The notes beneath the pieces are model-generated. The model had not been told where the DNA came from and did no database searches. It saw only the letters and a list, made by a program, of their open reading frames with translations. This document shows, piece by piece, positions 16,301-24,820 of a stretch of 48,064 nt of DNA (positions are counted from its first letter, which is position 1; each line of letters begins with the position of its first letter). A program made the position numbers and the translations under genes. The DNA is from Rothia santali (lineage in GTDB: Bacteria; Actinomycetota; Actinomycetes; Actinomycetales; Micrococcaceae): positions 1-48,064 of the forward strand of contig NZ_JANAFB010000026.1 of assembly GCF_024199905.1 (NCBI RefSeq). Direction: 5' to 3'.

Positions 16301-18366
16301 AGCGACTCGGTGAGCACCAGCCGGTCCAGCAGGTCCGACTCGGCGCGGCCGGCCAGCACGGCGCACAGGGCCTCCTCGTAGAGGCCGATCACCGACTCGG
16401 GGTCGACGCCGCGGGGGAAGGTGACCCCGAAGTCGTAGAGCAGGTAGCTGCGGCCGTCCGAGGTGGTCAGGTCGTAGGGCTTCTGGTCCACGACCGTCAG
16501 CCCCATGTTCTGCATGATCGGCAGCAGCGCCGTCAGCGTCTTGGGCTCGCGCAGGTAGGTCTTGAGGCGGATCTCGCCCTCGAGCGCCGCGTTGGGCTGG
16601 TGCTGGTCGGAGGGGCGGTGCAGGCGCACGGCCGCGGGGCGGCGCGGGCCCGCCCCGGAGAGCTCCTCGAAGATCGCGGCGTCCTCCACCGCCGCCTCGA
16701 TCTCGTAGTCGGCGCGGTAGGTCTTGGGGGCGGCGTCGGCCCACCGGGAGGCGATCCCCGGCCCCAGGCGGCCGAGCGCGGCCTCCAGCGCCTCGGGCCA
16801 CGAGCGCGTGGCGTCCTGCAGGCGCTTCTCCAAATCGCGGACGTCGACCTCGGGGACCTGCTCCGGGTCGGTCAGGCGCAGGCGCAGGAACAGCCGGGCC
16901 AGGGCCGAGACGGAGAGGCGGATCTCGAAGTCGATCGAGTCCAGCGCGAGCTGCTCCCGGAGGACCTGCTCGATCCGGCGGCGGACGCCGGTGTTGTACC
17001 GGTCGCGCGGCAGGAAGACCACGGCGGAGACGAAGCGGCCGAACTCGTCGGGGCGCAGGAACAGGCGCGTGCGGCGTCGTTCCTCCAGCCCCATGATGCC
17101 GGCGAAGGTCCCGGTCAGGGTGTCCTGGTCTGCCTGCAGCATCTCCAGGCGCGGGTACTCCTCGATCATGCCGGTCAGCTGCTTGTCCGAGTGCGAGCCG
17201 GGCTGGAAGCCCAGGCGATTGCGGATCTCGCGGACCCGGTCCCGCATCAGGGGCGTCTCGGTGGCCGGGAGGGAGTATGCCTGCAGGGAGAACAGGCCCA
17301 GGATCACGAACTCGCCGACCACGCGGCCCGCCTCGTCGAAGTCCCGGACGCCGATGTAGTCGAGGTACTCGTGCCGGTGGATCGATGAGCGCGAGTTCGC
17401 CTTGGTGACGTAGACGATCTTGGGGTCCAGGGCGTTGTCCCGCGAGCGCCCGGTGAGCAGGAACGACCCGTCGTCGAGCGTGGCCCGGTGGCTCGCGCCG
17501 ATCTCGTCGCCGGTGGGGTGCTCGGTGAGGATGCCCAGGCTCGTGCCGGGGCGGTCCGAGAGGGCGAGGCCCTCCGGGCTCTCCCGGAGGTCGCGCTCCT
17601 TGTATCCGAAGAAGAGGAAGTTGTCCCGGGCGAGCCAGCCCAGGAAGTCCCGGACCACCTGGGGGTAGCGCGCGGCGTCGGGCCGGTCGTCCCGGGCGCG
17701 CTCGGGCTCGGGCAGGTCGCCCACGCGCTCGGCGAGCTCCAGGACCTTCTCCTGGATGCGCCGCTCGTCCTCGTTGGCCCGGGAGACGTCCTGCAGGATG
17801 CGCACGACGGCGTCGGTCAGCTCGCGCGCCCGGACCTCGTCCTCGTCGTGGGAGAGCTCCACGGAGATCCAGGACTCGATCGAGGTGTCCCGGCCCAGCC
17901 CGGCCCCGAGGGAGGGCAGCGCGGCGGTGTCGCCGCTGGCCACGGGCTGGTCGAGGTCGAGGCCGCGGAGGGTCTCCAGCTCGCCGGTCTCCGGGTCCCG
18001 GTGGGCCAGGAAGAGGGGGTGGAACATCGAGCGGGAGCCGCCGAAGTGCGCGCCGACCTCCGCGGTGATGGAGGAGACGAGGTACGGCTTGTCGTGCGTG
18101 ACCACCATGAGGATCCAGGCGCCGCGGTGCTGCACGACGCGGACGATCGACTCGCCGTCGCGGCGCGTCCGGGCGACCTCGCGGTGCAGCTCGGCGCGCT
18201 CGTCCAGCTCCTGGCTGGTGTAGTCGGCCAGGTCCTCGAGGCTCGAGTGCTGATAGTAGAGCTCGGTCCAGGATCCGCGGTCCCCGGCGGAGTGTTCCGC
18301 GGACAGCTGGTACAGGCCTCCCGTGGTGTGGGAGGGGAGGACCCCGGACTGATGGTTGATGGGCAC
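13363..18366 (-). CDS. NAD-specific glutamate dehydrogenase, large (L_180-type) class
   Basis: A 1667-residue enzyme for oxidative deamination of glutamate. The N-terminal 570 residues form the ACT-like regulatory region (DNFLFFGYKERDL near 248-260). The catalytic core follows: GGLRWSD (842-848), KNAVIIPTGAKGGF (867-880, substrate and catalytic Lys), GVGDMSGDVFGNGML (about 1017-1031, catalytic Asp), then NAD-binding VGEGGNLGLTQRGRIEAARAG near 1180. The length matches the family. GTG 18366 is preceded by AAGGAAGG. The shorter paralogue lies 333 bases downstream in the same direction. A -10-like element and an inverted repeat lie in the leader, suggesting control of this nitrogen-linked step. 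Confidence 0.93.
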   Translation of the reverse strand: MPINHQSGVLPSHTTGGLYQLSAEHSAGDRGSWTELYYQHSSLEDLADYTSQELDERAELHREVARTRRDGESIVRVVQHRGAWILMVVTHDKPYLVSSITAEVGAHFGGSRSMFHPLFLAHRDPETGELETLRGLDLDQPVASGDTAALPSLGAGLGRDTSIESWISVELSHDEDEVRARELTDAVVRILQDVSRANEDERRIQEKVLELAERVGDLPEPERARDDRPDAARYPQVVRDFLGWLARDNFLFFGYKERDLRESPEGLALSDRPGTSLGILTEHPTGDEIGASHRATLDDGSFLLTGRSRDNALDPKIVYVTKANSRSSIHRHEYLDYIGVRDFDEAGRVVGEFVILGLFSLQAYSLPATETPLMRDRVREIRNRLGFQPGSHSDKQLTGMIEEYPRLEMLQADQDTLTGTFAGIMGLEERRRTRLFLRPDEFGRFVSAVVFLPRDRYNTGVRRRIEQVLREQLALDSIDFEIRLSVSALARLFLRLRLTDPEQVPEVDVRDLEKRLQDATRSWPEALEAALGRLGPGIASRWADAAPKTYRADYEIEAAVEDAAIFEELSGAGPRRPAAVRLHRPSDQHQPNAALEGEIRLKTYLREPKTLTALLPIMQNMGLTVVDQKPYDLTTSDGRSYLLYDFGVTFPRGVDPESVIGLYEEALCAVLAGRAESDLLDRLVLTESLSWRTVMILRAYVRYLVQLGSGFSQAFMADTLMEHSEVTGLLVELFEASFDPDAPRHAGGVEAREERRAEILRRIRKVLNDVPTLDADSMLRSLSEAIAATVRTNAYQDRDSIALKILPEGISLAPLPRPEYEVWVHSPRVEGAHLRFGKVARGGLRWSDRREDFRTEVLGLVKAQMVKNAVIIPTGAKGGFYPKQLPDPAVSREAWLDEGRAAYALFIRSLLDVTDNLVIDDDGARRAVRPERVVALDGDDTYLVVAADKGTATFSDLANSISQEYGFWLGDAFASGGSVGYDHKAMGITARGAWESVKRHFAELGVDCQAEDFTAVGVGDMSGDVFGNGMLLSEHTRLVAAFDHRDIFIDPTPDAASSFAERQRLFGLPRSSWQDYDESLISAGGGVFSRRNKSIELTPEIREALGIEGSVARLSPPELVSAILRAPVDLLYNGGIGTYVKASTETNAEVGDKANDVLRVNGEDLRARIVGEGGNLGLTQRGRIEAARAGVIVNTDAIDNSAGVETSDREVNLKILVDDLVGRGLLEAGERAGFIEAQTDAVARLVLETNREQNALLQAERMGTMPTNFTAARLMRHLEEHAGLNRKIEFLPSDAELQERIADGWGLTGPELAVLTAYVKIDLTDSLLEGGFGKDPWLSEILDEYFPEAVTERFGDELDGHPLRREIVCTRVANQMVDLAGITYAYRVVEETGASAATAASAFLAARELFGIRELVAQHRALPATVDPRAWRSVAREIQRLLDRGTRWLINEGTLATGDMQGEAESELQIAAVIDRYAPALELAGEVPELLGEGARERLQDRLDRARSWGIPEPLATQWAQLLDVYPLLDIARLDVQTECDLRESALIYFALSERFEADAILGAITRLPRTDRWETLARSSLRSDLYETIADLTVGVAADLAAKDRACPRTAADAADAVARWEASHPVHAQRIGRLMSEVEAELQDESKPPRLSALSVAVRGLRGLV

Positions 18367-18392
18367 GTTCGCACTACCTTCCTTGCAGAGCC

Positions 18393-18410
18393 GGTCACGT
18401 CCTTGTGACC
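18393..18410. promoter_or_regulatory. Inverted repeat in the glutamate dehydrogenase leader
   Basis: GGTCAC-GTCCTT-GTGACC has perfect 6-base arms and lies 27 to 44 bases upstream of the GTG start, downstream of the candidate -10. It has the size of a dimeric-repressor operator. The half-sites are in the opposite order to a CRP/GlxR site. Confidence 0.35.
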
Positions 18411-18425
18411 GTCTTGACCCTCACC

Positions 18426-18431
18426 ACCATA
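18426..18431 (-). promoter_or_regulatory. Candidate -10 for the glutamate dehydrogenase genes
   Basis: On the minus strand TATGGT lies about 60 bases upstream of the GTG start. No convincing -35 hexamer is seen at 16-18 bases. The remaining gap to 18677 (311 bases in total) also contains a minimal TAGAGT (18562-18567, plus strand), a weak -10 candidate for the divergent shikimate dehydrogenase gene. Confidence 0.3.
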
Positions 18432-18677
18432 GCCCCGAACGCGGTGTAACGCAGAACACTTGTGGAAAAGTTTTGTTGCCCATGACGAAACTTTCGAGGC
18501 TACGAGGGACGGCGGAGTTCGCGGAGCGCACGAGTGTGCGAAAGACGTCGCGGCGGCTGGTTAGAGTGACGTGACACCCCGCACACCCGCCGGAGCGCCG
18601 GCACGACGCCGCCGGCCGGCACGGTTCCGGCGCCTCGCGCCCCGCCCGGCATACCGCACCACCCCACGAGGAGGACC

Positions 18678-19568
18678 ATGAGCCGCATCGGCGAGTCGTA
18701 CCTGGTCGGTCTGATCGGGGACGGCATCACCGCCTCCCTGACCCCGCCGATGCACGAGGAGGAGGCCTCCCACCACGGGCTGCGCTACCTCTACCGACCC
18801 ATCGACCTCGCCCCGCTGGGCGCCGGCGCCGAGGACGTGCCGGAGCTGATGCGCGCGGGCTTCCGGCTCGGCTTCTCCGCGTTCAACATCACGCATCCGG
18901 CCAAGCAGAGCATCATCCCCCACCTGGACCGGGTCGCGCCCGACGCCGCGGGCCTGGGCGCGGTCAACACCGTCCTGCTGCGCGACGGTGCGACCGAGGG
19001 GCACAACACCGACCTCACCGGCTTCGCCTCCGCGCTGCGGGAGGGCCTGCCCGGGGCCGACCTGGACGACGTCGTCCAGCTGGGCGTGGGCGGGGCCGGC
19101 TCGGCCACGGCCCACGCGCTGCTGGCGGCCGGCGCGGCCCGGCTCCGACTGCACGACCCCGACCTCGCGCGGGCCCGGACCCGCGCCGCCGAGCTGGGCG
19201 CGCTGTTCCCCGCCGCCCGCGTGGAGCCCCTGGGCGCCACCGGGCTCCCCGCCGCCCTGCGCGAGGCGACCGGCCTGGTCAACGCCTCCCCCATCGGCAT
19301 GCACGCGCACCCCGGCACCCCCGTGGACCCGGACCTGCTGCACGCGGGGACGTGGGTGGCCGACGTCGTCTACCTCCCCCAGGAGACCGAGCTGATCCGC
19401 CGGGCCCGCGCCCTGGGCTGCGCGGTGCTGCCGGGCGGCCACATGGCCGTGGGCCAGGCGGTGGACGCGTTCGAGCTCATCACCGGGATCCGACCCGACG
19501 CCGCCCGCATGCGCCGCCACTTCGAGCGCCTCGTGGCCGAGCAACAGGGGGCGCCGGCCGGGGCCTGA
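18678..19568 (+). CDS. Shikimate/quinate dehydrogenase (AroE/QsuD-like)
   Basis: A 296-residue SDH-family oxidoreductase interconverting shikimate (or quinate) and the 3-dehydro acid with NAD(P). The substrate-binding N-terminus has SLTPPMHEEEA, the catalytic Lys sits in FNITHPAK (about 76), and the catalytic Asp in GHNTDLTG (about 112). The NAD(P) loop GVGGAGSATAHALL follows near 140. NASPIGM and the final PGGHMAVGQAVDAFELITG are family hallmarks. It is followed 171 bases later by a 3-dehydroshikimate dehydratase and then a convergent shikimate-type permease, so a catabolic rather than biosynthetic role is likely. ATG 18678 has GAGGAGG upstream. Confidence 0.88.
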   Translation: MSRIGESYLVGLIGDGITASLTPPMHEEEASHHGLRYLYRPIDLAPLGAGAEDVPELMRAGFRLGFSAFNITHPAKQSIIPHLDRVAPDAAGLGAVNTVLLRDGATEGHNTDLTGFASALREGLPGADLDDVVQLGVGGAGSATAHALLAAGAARLRLHDPDLARARTRAAELGALFPAARVEPLGATGLPAALREATGLVNASPIGMHAHPGTPVDPDLLHAGTWVADVVYLPQETELIRRARALGCAVLPGGHMAVGQAVDAFELITGIRPDAARMRRHFERLVAEQQGAPAGA

Positions 19569-19739
19569 CCGGGCCGCGGGTGCCCGTCCCGCAGCATCCA
19601 CCGCCCGCCCGCCCGCGACGTCGCCCATCTGCGGGCCCGCCCCTTCTCGACGCCGCCCCCTCGCGACCGCCCGCCCCTCTCAACGCCCCCTCGCGTCACC
19701 GCACCCTCGACCCACCCGCAGTCCCGCCGAAAGGACCCC

Positions 19740-21794
19740 ATGAGAACCTCGATCGCCACCGTCTGCCTCTCCGGGACCCTGCGCCAGAAGCTGCGCGCCG
19801 CCGCCGCGGCCGGCTTCGACGGCGTCGAGATCTTCGAGCAGGACCTCGTGGTCGCCCCCGAGTCCCCCGAGCAGATCCGGGACTACGCCGCCGAGCTGGG
19901 CCTTTCGCTGGACCTCTACCAGCCCTTCCGCGACGTCGAGGGCACCACGGAGGAGGAGTTCCGGGCCGCACTGCGCCGGGCCGAGGCCAAGTTCGCGCTG
20001 ATGAACCGGCTGGGGATGGACCTGATGCTCGTGTGCTCCAACGCGGGCACGGCCACCGTGGGCGACGACGCCGTCATGACGGACCAGCTCGGCCGCCTCG
20101 CCGACCTCGCCGCCGGGTACGGGATCCGACTGGCCTATGAGGCGCTGGCCTGGGGCCGCTTCGTGGACGACTTCGAGCACTCGTGGCGCCTGGTGGAGGC
20201 CACCGACCGCCCCAACCTGGGCGTCTGCCTCGACACCTTCCACATCCTCTCCCGCGGCTGGCCCGTCGACGCCGTCGCCCGGATCCCCGGCGAGAAGGTC
20301 TTCTTCGTCCAGCTCGCCGACGCCCCGCTGATGTCGCTGGACGTGCTGTCCTGGTCGCGGCACTTCCGGGTCTTCCCCGGCGAGGGCGGTTTCGACCTCG
20401 AGGGATTCATGGTCCGGCTCCTGGCCGGGGGCTACGCGGGCCCGCTCTCGCTGGAGATCTTCAACGACTCCTTCCGCCAGACCAGCGTGTTCCGCACGGC
20501 CGTGGACGCGCTGCGCTCGCTGCGGTGGCTCCAGGACCGCACCGCCCGGGAGATCGAGGCCGCGGGCGGCAGCGGCGGGGCCGACGAGGCCGCGGGTGGC
20601 ACCACCGGAACGAGCAAGGCGCCAGGCGGCGCCACCGGGGCGAGCGAGGCCGCGACGCCGGGCGAGCGGGACGACGTCGTGAGCCGCGCCGCGGCCCGCC
20701 TCGGCGAGCTGACCCGCCTCCCCGAGGCCGACGAGCCGAGCTCGATCACCTGGGCCGAGGTCCGGGGGCAGCGGACCGAACAGGTCGAGGCGCTCCTGGG
20801 CCACCTGGGCTTCGTATGCCGCGGACGGCATGCGAGCAAGCCGGTGCAGCTGTGGGAGCAGGGCGGCGCCCGCGTGGTGGTCAACGAGGAACCCCGCGCC
20901 GAGGACACCCCCAGCGTCGCCTCCCTGGGCTTCGAGATCCCCGACGCCGCCGCGGCCGCCGCCCGCGCGGACACCCTGCGCGTGCCCGCCGTGCCGCGCC
21001 TGACCGGCCGCGGCGAGCAGGAGTTCGCGGCCTACCTCGCCCCCGACGGGACCGAGGTCTTCTTCTGCCCGCCCGCGTCCGACGGTGGGACGCGCTGGGT
21101 CGAGGAGTTCTCGACGCCTGGCGCCCTCGGCACCCCGGTCGCGGACGAGGCACCGGGCACCGCACGGGACGGGCTCGCCGCCGGGCATTCGCCGACCGCT
21201 CCCCCGCGCGGCTCCGCTGCGGGCCGGCCCTCCGCCCCCGAGGCCCTCATCACCGGCGTCGACCACGTGAACCTCGCCCAGCCGCGGCACCACTACCCCG
21301 AGTCGGTCCTGTTCTTCCGGGCGGCGCTGGGGCTGCGGGTCCAGCCCTCGCAGGACGTGCCCGGCCCCACGGGGCTGGTCAGCTCGCAGGTGGTCCACAA
21401 CCGCGAGCGCACGGTCCGGCTGCCGCTGAACGTCTCGCCGGACCTGCGGACGGAGCCGGAGGTGGAGCACGTGGCCTTCGCGTGCGACGACGTCGTGCGG
21501 CTGGCCGAGCGGGCGCGCGCCTCGGGCCTGCGCCTCCTGAGCGTCCCCGGCAACTACTACGACGACCTGCGCGCCCGCTTCGACCTCGAGGAGGGCTTCG
21601 TCACCCGTCTGGCGGAGCTGGACCTGCTCTACGACCGGGAGGACGGCGGGGAGTTCCTGCACTTCTACACCCAGACGGTCGGGAGCGTGTTCTTCGAGGT
21701 GGTGCAGCGGATCGGGGACTACTCCGGCTACGGCGCCCCCAACGCCCCGGTGCGCATGGCCAGCCAGTACACGCGGCGCGCGGAGCTCGGCTGA
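19740..21794 (+). CDS. quiC: 3-dehydroshikimate dehydratase fused to an HPPD-like (VOC) domain
   Basis: A 684-residue QuiC1-type fusion. Residues 1-270 are a TIM-barrel sugar-phosphate isomerase/epimerase domain that would aromatise 3-dehydroshikimate to protocatechuate. Expected metal ligands are present at Glu134 (AYEALAWGR), Asp165 (CLDTFHIL), Gln191 (FVQLADAP) and Glu239 (SLEIFND). A low-complexity G/A/T/E linker (about 274-310) leads to a C-terminal hydroxyphenylpyruvate dioxygenase-like double VOC domain with GVDHVN, EVEHVAF and FFEVVQR carrying the usual His-His-Glu positions. A second linker occurs near 470-500. The role of the C-terminal domain is unsettled in this family. AAAGGA precedes ATG 19740. 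Confidence 0.88.
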   Translation: MRTSIATVCLSGTLRQKLRAAAAAGFDGVEIFEQDLVVAPESPEQIRDYAAELGLSLDLYQPFRDVEGTTEEEFRAALRRAEAKFALMNRLGMDLMLVCSNAGTATVGDDAVMTDQLGRLADLAAGYGIRLAYEALAWGRFVDDFEHSWRLVEATDRPNLGVCLDTFHILSRGWPVDAVARIPGEKVFFVQLADAPLMSLDVLSWSRHFRVFPGEGGFDLEGFMVRLLAGGYAGPLSLEIFNDSFRQTSVFRTAVDALRSLRWLQDRTAREIEAAGGSGGADEAAGGTTGTSKAPGGATGASEAATPGERDDVVSRAAARLGELTRLPEADEPSSITWAEVRGQRTEQVEALLGHLGFVCRGRHASKPVQLWEQGGARVVVNEEPRAEDTPSVASLGFEIPDAAAAAARADTLRVPAVPRLTGRGEQEFAAYLAPDGTEVFFCPPASDGGTRWVEEFSTPGALGTPVADEAPGTARDGLAAGHSPTAPPRGSAAGRPSAPEALITGVDHVNLAQPRHHYPESVLFFRAALGLRVQPSQDVPGPTGLVSSQVVHNRERTVRLPLNVSPDLRTEPEVEHVAFACDDVVRLAERARASGLRLLSVPGNYYDDLRARFDLEEGFVTRLAELDLLYDREDGGEFLHFYTQTVGSVFFEVVQRIGDYSGYGAPNAPVRMASQYTRRAELG

Positions 21795-21795
21795 C

Positions 21796-21830
21796 GCCGC
21801 CGAGCGGGTGATGGCCCGGGGCTCGGCGGC
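21796..21830. terminator. Hairpin terminator candidate between quiC and the convergent permease
   Basis: GCCGCCGAGC (21796-21805) and GCTCGGCGGC (21821-21830) are perfect 10-base arms with a 15-base loop, placed right after the quiC stop. No T-run follows, so any termination would depend on the stem alone or on Rho. Confidence 0.5.
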
Positions 21831-21878
21831 CGGGCGGGGCGGCCGGCGTCCTCCTCGCCCGCCGCCCCGGGGGCGCCC

Positions 21879-23309
21879 CTAGCGGTCCTCCGGGACCCGC
21901 ACCGTCGTCGTCGCGCCCCCGTCCGCGCGCCCTTCCCCGCGGCCCTCGAGGCGGATCACCTCGAGGGCCTCGGTGCGGCTCATGTGGAGGTCGTCGATGG
22001 ACTCCAGCGAGCGCGGCGCGGTCTCCTTGGCGGTCGAGGCGACGGCGGCGACCCCCAGCCCGATCAGCAGCACGAAGATCGCGGGCGCGACCCAGTTGCC
22101 CATCTCGGGCCCGTTCAGCGCGGCCGCGACGACCGGGACGAACCCGCCGGAGATCGCGAAGCCGACCTGGGTGCCCAGCGCGAGCCCGGTGCTGCGGACC
22201 GGCGTCGGGAACATCTCGGCGTAGAACGAGGGCCAGGTCGCGTTGGCCAGCGAGTAGAAGCCGCCGTGCATGAGCGCCCCGAACACGAAGAGCAGCAGGG
22301 TGTTCTGCTCGGTCACGGCCCAGAGGAACGGGAACATCGTGGCCCCGGAGAGGACCGCGCCGGCCATGAACACCGGCTTGCGCCCCACCCGGTCGGAGAG
22401 CACGGCCGCCAGCGGGATCACCAGCAGCCCGACGGTGTTGGAGACCACCGGGACCCACAGCATCGTGGACCGCTCGATCCCGACGCCGTTGGTCGCGTAG
22501 GAGATCGCCCAGACGGTGAACGCCACGTTGACCGTGTTCACCAGGGCGCAGGCGGCCACCCGCAGGATCGCGGCCTTGTGGTAGCGGAAGGAGATGCCCA
22601 GCGGGGTGCTGCGGTCCAGCACCGACTCCTGGCGGCCCTGCTTCTCGAAGGCCGGCGGCTCCTGCAGCTTGCGCCGGATGACGTACGCGGCCACCACGAC
22701 GACGGCGGAGAGCCAGAACGGCACCCGCCAGCCCCAGCTGAGCAGCTGCTCCTCGGGCAGCGCCGCGAACGGGATGAACACGGCCGTGGCCAGCAGCGAG
22801 CCGAACTGGGTGCCCTGCAGCGTCCAGCTGGTAGTGAGCCCGCGACGCCGGTCGTGCGAGTGCTCGAGCGACATCGAGATCGCGGAGGCCTGCTCCCCCG
22901 AGGCGGAGATGCCCTGGACGACCCGGCAGAGCACCATCAGCACGGGCGCGAGCACCCCGACCTGCTCGTAGGTGGGCAGGCAGCCGATCGCGAAGGTCGC
23001 GCCGCCGATGAGGAACAGCGTCAGCATCAGCACGAACTTCCGCCCGAACCGGTCGCTGAGCGGGCCCAGGATCAGGGCGCCGAAGGGCCGGACGACGTAG
23101 GCGACGCCGACGACGCCCATCGACTTGAGGATGCCGGCCGCGGCGTCGTCCTCGGGGAAGAAGATGCGGTTGAGCACGATCGCGGCGGCGGTGCCGTAGA
23201 CGGCGAAGTCGTAGTACTCCAGCGCGGAGCCGATCCAGCTCGCGAGCGCGGCGCGGCGCGGCGACTTCTGGGGAAGGGGCGCCTCGGCGGGCGCGGGGGA
23301 ATCGCTCAT
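21879..23309 (-). CDS. MHS-family MFS transporter, ShiA-like (probable shikimate/aromatic acid permease)
   Basis: A 476-residue proton symporter with 12 predicted helices. It shows the MHS-type start RRAALASWIGSALEYYDFAVYG, motif A in GPLSDRFGRKFVLM between helices 2 and 3, a long central loop, and a second copy AVLSDRVGRKPVFM after helix 8. The closest family that fits is the shikimate / dicarboxylate / betaine MHS group. It converges on the shikimate dehydrogenase and quiC genes, which supports uptake of shikimate, quinate or dehydroshikimate. The start is ATG 23309. A -10-like TAGGGT (minus strand, 23431-23436) lies upstream with repeated CGAACAC motifs. Confidence 0.85.
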   Translation of the reverse strand: MSDSPAPAEAPLPQKSPRRAALASWIGSALEYYDFAVYGTAAAIVLNRIFFPEDDAAAGILKSMGVVGVAYVVRPFGALILGPLSDRFGRKFVLMLTLFLIGGATFAIGCLPTYEQVGVLAPVLMVLCRVVQGISASGEQASAISMSLEHSHDRRRGLTTSWTLQGTQFGSLLATAVFIPFAALPEEQLLSWGWRVPFWLSAVVVVAAYVIRRKLQEPPAFEKQGRQESVLDRSTPLGISFRYHKAAILRVAACALVNTVNVAFTVWAISYATNGVGIERSTMLWVPVVSNTVGLLVIPLAAVLSDRVGRKPVFMAGAVLSGATMFPFLWAVTEQNTLLLFVFGALMHGGFYSLANATWPSFYAEMFPTPVRSTGLALGTQVGFAISGGFVPVVAAALNGPEMGNWVAPAIFVLLIGLGVAAVASTAKETAPRSLESIDDLHMSRTEALEVIRLEGRGEGRADGGATTTVRVPEDR

Positions 23310-23430
23310 GGGTCAGGCCTTCGTTCGGGGGCGGTCCGGGGATGCGTCAGGCCCCGAACGGTCGGCGAGCTCCCGCCGTCGGGATCCACGGTGTGGCGGC
23401 GCGGGCGCAGGGCCCGGGCCGATCTCCCCC

Positions 23431-23483
23431 ACCCTACGAGTGATCCCGAACACACGACGAACACTCGTTCACATGCCGAACGC
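23431..23483 (-). promoter_or_regulatory. Candidate promoter and phased repeats upstream of the MHS permease
   Basis: Minus-strand TAGGGT (23431-23436) is a plausible -10. Upstream of it CGAACAC (plus-strand reading) occurs at 23447-23453 and 23458-23464, exactly 11 bases apart, with CGAACGC at 23477-23483. One-turn spacing suggests side-by-side protein binding. There is no clear -35. Confidence 0.3.
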
Positions 23484-23499
23484 GTGTGACGCGGGCGCG

Positions 23500-24813
23500 C
23501 TAGGCCCGGTGCCTCATGACCGCCACCATCCCGGCGAGATGGACGGCGAATCCCACGGCGGGGCCCACGTAGAGCGCCACCAGCGCCCGGGGGATCAGGT
23601 CCATCGGCAGGAACAGCAGCCCGATGGCGGTCAGCGCGGCGATGACCCAGCCCGCGGTGTAGACCCGATGGGCGTTCAGGGCCAGCGTGGCCGTCCCCGA
23701 GAGCACCAGCAGGGCCATGACCGCGGAACCGAAGGTGAGCAGGCCCAGGACGGGGCCGCTCATCATGCCGCTGAAGTCGCGGTAGATCAGGTCGTAGAGC
23801 CAGGGGCCGATGGCCCAGGCGAGAAGAGCGCCCAGCAGCCCCACGCCGAGCAGGGCCGCAGCGGGCTTGGACATCGCGGCGAGGGGCCGGTGACGCTGCC
23901 TGAGGAAGGCCGCGATCGCCACGCCCTGGAACGCCTGCAAGGGGATCATGATCGGGGAGCGGGTCACGCCGATGGCGAGGGTGAGGGCACCCAGGATCTC
24001 GTCGTTCAGGCCATGCGTAGCGGCCATAACGAGGGGAAAGCCCGTCATCAGCACCGCCGATCCGGTGGAGGAGCCCATCGCGAAGAGGTAGTTCCTCGCG
24101 AGACGCCCCCCGCCGACGTCGGCCCGGGCGTCGAAGGCTTCCCGGCCCCGGCGGGAGAAGATCGCGAACAGGATCCAGACGATCACCGGGGAGACCGCGG
24201 CGGCCTCGAAGCTGCCCAGGGAGGCTGCGGAGATCGCGACGGCCGCCATCGCGACGATCCGCCAGGCCGCCTCGCCACCGCCCAGGCCGGCGAAGAGGTA
24301 CCAGCGGCTGAGACCCGCCGCCGCACCGCTCATGGCCGAGTGCATCGCGTAGAGTCCCACGCCGATGCAGAGCACCGTCACGGCCCACGAGGTCCCGGTG
24401 GGCAGGAGCTGGGGGGCCCATAGGAGAGAGGTGAGGGCGACGAGGACCGCCGCCACTAGGCCGAAGATCGCTGCGACGCCTGCGACCCGGGCACCGACGG
24501 GACGCCCACCGGCGGCGATGGTCCCGGCGGGAGCCAGTGCCGCGGCACCCACCGCCCGCGTCGTCTCCTGCTGGATCCCGGCCACGATGCCGTAGATCCC
24601 GAAGAGGGCGGCCCAGAAGACGCTCAGGAACTGCGTGGCCTCCTCGTTCGTGAGGGCCTTCGCGATGAGCACGGTGGCGCCCAGGGCCGATGCGGCCGCC
24701 ACCACCGACGAGATCAGGATCCCCAGCGACTCCCGCCGGGTGATCCCGCGCCGCTCGGGGGGCAGCTCGGCCTCCCCGGCGAGCACGGGCTCCTCGCTCC
24801 CCGTCCCGGTCAC
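23500..24813 (-). CDS. Polysaccharide (oligosaccharide) flippase-like membrane protein
   Basis: A 437-residue protein with about 12 hydrophobic helices starting SLGILISSVVAAASALGATV. The Wzx/MOP-like pattern, including an NYLFAMGSS segment and a charged RQRHRP loop, suggests a lipid-linked glycan flippase. I cannot assign a particular subfamily. It is the last gene of a five-gene minus-strand operon and begins 7 bases after the GT2 stop. The start is GTG 24813. The context (two GT2 enzymes, DUF2304, DUF6541) supports export of a cell-surface glycan precursor. Confidence 0.6.
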   Translation of the reverse strand: MTGTGSEEPVLAGEAELPPERRGITRRESLGILISSVVAAASALGATVLIAKALTNEEATQFLSVFWAALFGIYGIVAGIQQETTRAVGAAALAPAGTIAAGGRPVGARVAGVAAIFGLVAAVLVALTSLLWAPQLLPTGTSWAVTVLCIGVGLYAMHSAMSGAAAGLSRWYLFAGLGGGEAAWRIVAMAAVAISAASLGSFEAAAVSPVIVWILFAIFSRRGREAFDARADVGGGRLARNYLFAMGSSTGSAVLMTGFPLVMAATHGLNDEILGALTLAIGVTRSPIMIPLQAFQGVAIAAFLRQRHRPLAAMSKPAAALLGVGLLGALLAWAIGPWLYDLIYRDFSGMMSGPVLGLLTFGSAVMALLVLSGTATLALNAHRVYTAGWVIAALTAIGLLFLPMDLIPRALVALYVGPAVGFAVHLAGMVAVMRHRA

Positions 24814-24820
24814 CCCGCGC

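Noticed and set aside
13201-17388. A 1395-codon plus-strand open frame
   Set aside because: It lies opposite the full-length glutamate dehydrogenase. Its translation is low-complexity (V, G, L, A, D, R, H-rich) with no domain, a typical mirror frame in GC-rich DNA.
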